DNA of 64,000 bases from Hippophae tibetana (Eukaryota; Streptophyta; Magnoliopsida; Rosales; Elaeagnaceae), in assembly GCA_037013495.1 (NCBI GenBank), contig CM072805.1:18750669-18814668 (forward strand), given 5' to 3'. The notes below the pieces were generated by a model. It was given only the letters and a program-made list of their open reading frames with translations. It was not told the DNA's origin and ran no database searches. Shown in pieces: positions 60,701 through 64,000 of this stretch; position 1 is the stretch's first letter; every line of letters starts with the position of its first letter. The position numbers and the translations under genes were made by a program.

Positions 60701-62875
60701 GAGAAGGTCTTCTCGACCTCATGTGCCTAATAGGAGATACATGAACTATATGTTGTTGACTGATGGAAGGGAGTCTGAATGCTATGATGAAGTTTGTCAA
60801 ACTCGAGATTCCAACAAGTGGGAGCTTGCTATGAAAGAAGAAATAAAATCTCTCATCTCCAACCAGACATGGGAACTAGCTGAGTTACCTATGGGAAAGA
60901 AGACACTTCATAACAAATGGGTGTAACGGGTGAAAGAGGAGCATGATGGTTCCAAGAGATACAAAGTCCGCCTAGTTATCAAAGGGTTTCAACAGAAAGA
61001 AGGAGTTGATTACACTGACATTTTCACTCCCGTTGTGAAGCTCAATACTATCAGATCAATATTGAGTATTGTAACCATTGAAGATCTTCATCTTGAACAA
61101 TTGGATGTGAAGACTGCATTCTTTCATGGAGATTTAGATGAAGAGATATACATTTACTAGCCAGAAGGTTTCTCAGAAAGAGGGAAGAAGAACATGGTGT
61201 GCAGATTTAAGAAGAGTTTGTATGGCCTGAAACAAGCCCCGAGACAATGGTACAAAAAGTTTGACAGCTTCATGCAAAAGGAAGGTTTCCAGAAGTACAA
61301 TGCTACCATTGTTGCTACTTCAAGAGATATAGGTCCAGTTATATCATTTTACTACTTTATGTTGATGATATGTTAGTAGCAGGTTCAGATATGGATGATA
61401 TTAAAAGGTTGAAGCAGCAATTGTCAAAGGAGTTTGACATGAAAGACTTAGGTCCAACAAAGAAGATTTTTGGAATGCAAATCATAAGAAATAAGAAGAA
61501 AGGATCCTTGTAGTTATCTCAGGCAGAGTACATCAATCGTGTTTTGCGGAGATTTAACATGGGCGATGCCAAGCCAGTTAGCACACCCTTGGCCAGTCAT
61601 TTCGCCTATCCAAGGATCAGTCCCCTCAGACAGAGGAAGAGAGAGAATTCATGGCTAAGGTTTCTTATGCCTCAACCATTGGAAGTTTGATGTACGCAAT
61701 GATCTGTACGAGACCAGACATTGGCTATGCAGTGGAAGTTGTTAGCAAATTTATGTCAAATCTAGGGAAAACTCATTGGGAAGTAATCAAGTGGATTTTG
61801 AGGTATCTGCGAGGCACCATAGAAAAGTGCGTGTACTTTAGTAAAGGAGAGTTAAAAGTACAAGGGTACGTAGACGCAGACTTTGGAGGTGAAGTTGATC
61901 ACCGAAGAAGTACCACCGGTTATATATTTACTGTTGGAACTACAGCTATTAGTTGGATGTCACAAATACAGAAAATCGTCACTCTATCCACTACAGAGGC
62001 TGAGTATGTAGCAGTAACTGAAGCTAGTAAAGAGATGATATGGCTTCAAGGTTTGTTAATTGAGCTGAGATTCAAACAGGAGAATAATGTTCTGCATAGT
62101 GATAGTCAAAGTGCAATATACTTGGTGAAGAATTCAACATTTCATTCTAGAACCAAGCATATTGGACTTCGTTATCACTTCATCAGATATCTATTGGAAG
62201 ATGATGTGTTAATACTAGAGAAGATTCAAGGAAGCAAAAATCCAGCAGATATGTTAACAGAGGTGGTGATTATTGACAAACTGAAGTTGTGTTCAACTTC
62301 AGATGGTCTGCTAGAGTAACAAAGACTAGAAAAACTGTTACATTGATCGAGGTGTGAAGACTGATTGAAATCAATCTTCAAGTGGGATTTTGTTGGAGAT
62401 TGTTGGAGATTGTTATAAAGCTCCTTAATTTAAGGAGAAAATTAAGGAGAAAATTAAGGAGCAAAATAAGGAGTAAAACATGGAACAAAACATGGAGTTT
62501 AATTCAAGGAGCAATTCAAGAAACCATTAATTTAAGGAGTAATTCAAGGAGTGAATTTTCTTATAAATAGATGTGTAATTGTAATGAATTAATCATCCAA
62601 AGTATTCATTCCAATTGAGAGAAAAGCTTAGAGAGAAAAGCTTTTGTGAGAAAAAATTAAGAGTAATTTTTTTGGGTGTAATTGGGTTATAGATTGTGAG
62701 TTGTGAGTGTTGTAAACACCTTGTGTAATTTCTCCTATTTCAGTAAAAAGATCTGTAGTAGGTCTGAAGACATAAGCAAGATTGGCCGAACTCCGTTATC
62801 AAATTTGTGTATTATTTTTCTATTCTTGTTTTTTCATAAGTCTAATTTATCGGAAATTTTTGTAATTTTTTAACA
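57735..62875 (+). mobile_element. Ty1/copia element inserted in the old gypsy element
   Basis: LTRs are 57735-58217 and 62391-62875, starting TGTT(G/T)GAGATTGTTATAAA and ending AACA. A perfect GTTTA target duplication flanks the element (57730-57734 and 62876-62880). The primer site TGGTATCAGAG is at 58220-58230, and a purine-rich AGTGGGATTT abuts the 3' LTR. The two LTRs differ by roughly 10 % over their 3' halves by eye, mostly transitions, suggesting an age of several million years. Internal order is gag, protease, integrase, RT, RNase H. Fossil, full length and with only a handful of breaks. Confidence 0.93.
58394..62320 (+). pseudogene. Copia gag-pol region (fossil)
   Basis: Gag is at about 58394-59115 (UBN2-type gag wording with LMRRLFNLRMNEG and LSSLPESWN), with a knuckle region near 59121-59160. 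The protease site W-V-L-D-S-G-A-S-F-H-A-T is near 59270. Integrase spans about 59640-60330 (LRTDNGGEYE, TPQHNGVAERMNQTL), followed by a long linker to about 60740. Reverse transcriptase is at about 60800-61560 (QLDVKTAFFHGDL, YGLKQAPRQWY) and RNase H at about 61860-62270 (GYVDADFGG, KHIGLRYHFIR). The wording is TNT1/Tork-like; lineage is tentative. Broken in a few places. Confidence 0.88.
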
Positions 62876-64000
62876 GTTTAGTGAAGCAGACAAAGGCTAT
62901 GAGGGTGCTTATGCTCAATAATTTGAACCAATAGGGTTTGATGTGTAAAATGGAGATCAAGGAGATCATGTACTGTGCATTCTGTAGAAGCTTTTGCTTG
63001 CCCCAAAACAGCTCATGCAGACTCAGAGAAATTCAATTTTTAGAATTCGTTCTACAATCAATAAAAAAGTTTGTGATGTGATAATTGACAGTGTGAGTAG
63101 TGAAAATGTGGTCTCTAAGGCACTAGCCAAAGCTCTGGAGTTGCTTACTGAACCTCACCCAAAACCTTACAAAATAGGTTGGATTAAGAAGGGGATTGAG
63201 ACTAAAGTAAACAAGCTGTGTAGGGTTCCTTTTTCTACTGGAAATCATTATCAAGACTTGCTATATGTGATGTGGTGGAAATGGATGCTTGCCATGTTTT
63301 GGTGGACCTTGGCAATATGATATTGATGAAACACACAAATGAAAAAAAATACTTATATGTTCTTCCTTGGAAAGGAAAGAAAGTGCAGCTCTTCCTGTGG
63401 CACAAAAGAAAGTGTTAGTCAATGTTAGTGGCCTTGAATTCTTAAAAGAAGTAAGTCATGCAAGGTAATCTTAATGTTGGTGACCAAGGAGTTGATTGAT
63501 GGTGGCACTGCCATACCAAACGTTCTAAAGTCATTACTGCAAGAATTAGATGACTTGTGCCCCTAAGAATTACCCACAGAACTTACACCCCTGAGAAATA
63601 TCGAACCCAAATAGATTTCATCACAAGTTCAAAATTACCCAATCTTTCCCATCATATAATGAACCCAGCTGCACCTACTGTGCTGCAGTAGATTGTAGAA
63701 GATTTATTACAGAAAAAAAAGTACAGGAAAGCATCAGTCTGTGTGCTGTTCTAGCTCTTTGGGTTCCTAGAAGAGATGGCACACATAGGAATGTGTGTGG
63801 ACAATAGAGCCATTAACAAGAGTACAGTCAAGTATAGATTCCCTGTACCCCACTTAGAAGACATGCTAGACAATCTCTATGGTTCTTTTGTGTTCTCTAA
63901 GTTGGACATAAAGAGTGGGTACCACCATATACCTATCAAATCTGTTGATGAGTGAAAAACAGCTTTCAAGACAAGAGATAAATTATACAAATGGTCAGTA

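Larger units (their letters stand above)
53692..64000 (+). mobile_element. Old Ty3/gypsy (probably chromovirus-type) element, nested, runs off the window
   Basis: A decayed TGGTATCATAGC-like primer site near 54257 follows a presumed LTR (edges unclear, within about 53700-54250). Gag starts near 54290 (MATNGGDGQCEGDEASL, then a Gln/Glu-rich stretch). It stops at about 54600, resumes at about 57110 and continues to 57734. After a second insertion the protease region (about 62990-63330, with KVCDVIIDS) and reverse transcriptase (about 63650 onward, with [13 protein letters not shown]) follow to the end. Wording of the RT region suggests a chromovirus; this is tentative. Fossil, heavily broken and older than both elements inside it. 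Confidence 0.72.

Overview
This is a stretch of nuclear DNA from a flowering plant, most likely a eudicot. It is very AT-rich and gene-poor. Most of it is plant-type mobile-element debris: Athila-type Ty3/gypsy, Ty1/copia, a TRIM cluster, an L1-type LINE and an endogenous pararetrovirus. Only one host gene is recognised with confidence, an intact isoprenylcysteine methyltransferase (ICMT/STE14) gene. The species cannot be named from the sequence. There is no bacterial-type organisation, CRISPR array, rRNA or tRNA gene that I can support.

Layout, left half. 1-2165 is AT-rich intergenic DNA. 2166-2930 is a head-to-head cluster of TRIM copies. About 3490-6240 is a decayed L1-type LINE. About 6440-10636 is an old, coding-free relic of an Athila-type element whose single LTR has element 3' sequence on its left and a primer-binding site on its right. 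About 10900-18113 is one genome length of a Caulimoviridae-type endogenous pararetrovirus (movement, coat, protease/RT/RNase H and transactivator regions, then a promoter and leader). 18114-26050 is intergenic DNA with a degenerate duplication and one possible small ORF. The ICMT gene lies on the minus strand at 26302-27960, with a probable 5'-UTR intron holding a short telomere-like repeat.

Layout, right half. About 29553-34745 is an old minus-strand copia element. From 37744 to beyond the window end is a nest. A decayed copia element (37744-53691) was split by a young, nearly whole Athila element (38138-51173, target duplication ATCAT). Next to it an old gypsy element (about 53700 to the window end) holds a minus-strand Athila fragment (about 54605-57100) and a copia element (57735-62875, target duplication GTTTA).

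The most unusual object is the young Athila element. It carries two related gag reading frames in tandem. A pair of short RNA-hairpin sequences found after the stop of pol is also found after the stop of the first gag. Its long LTRs have a 33-bp GC-rich tandem array, a G-box with two TGACGTCA palindromes one helical turn apart, and a roughly 400-bp module with three CCACC/GGTGG stem-loops that an older relative lacks. All viral and LTR elements are treated here as fossils.
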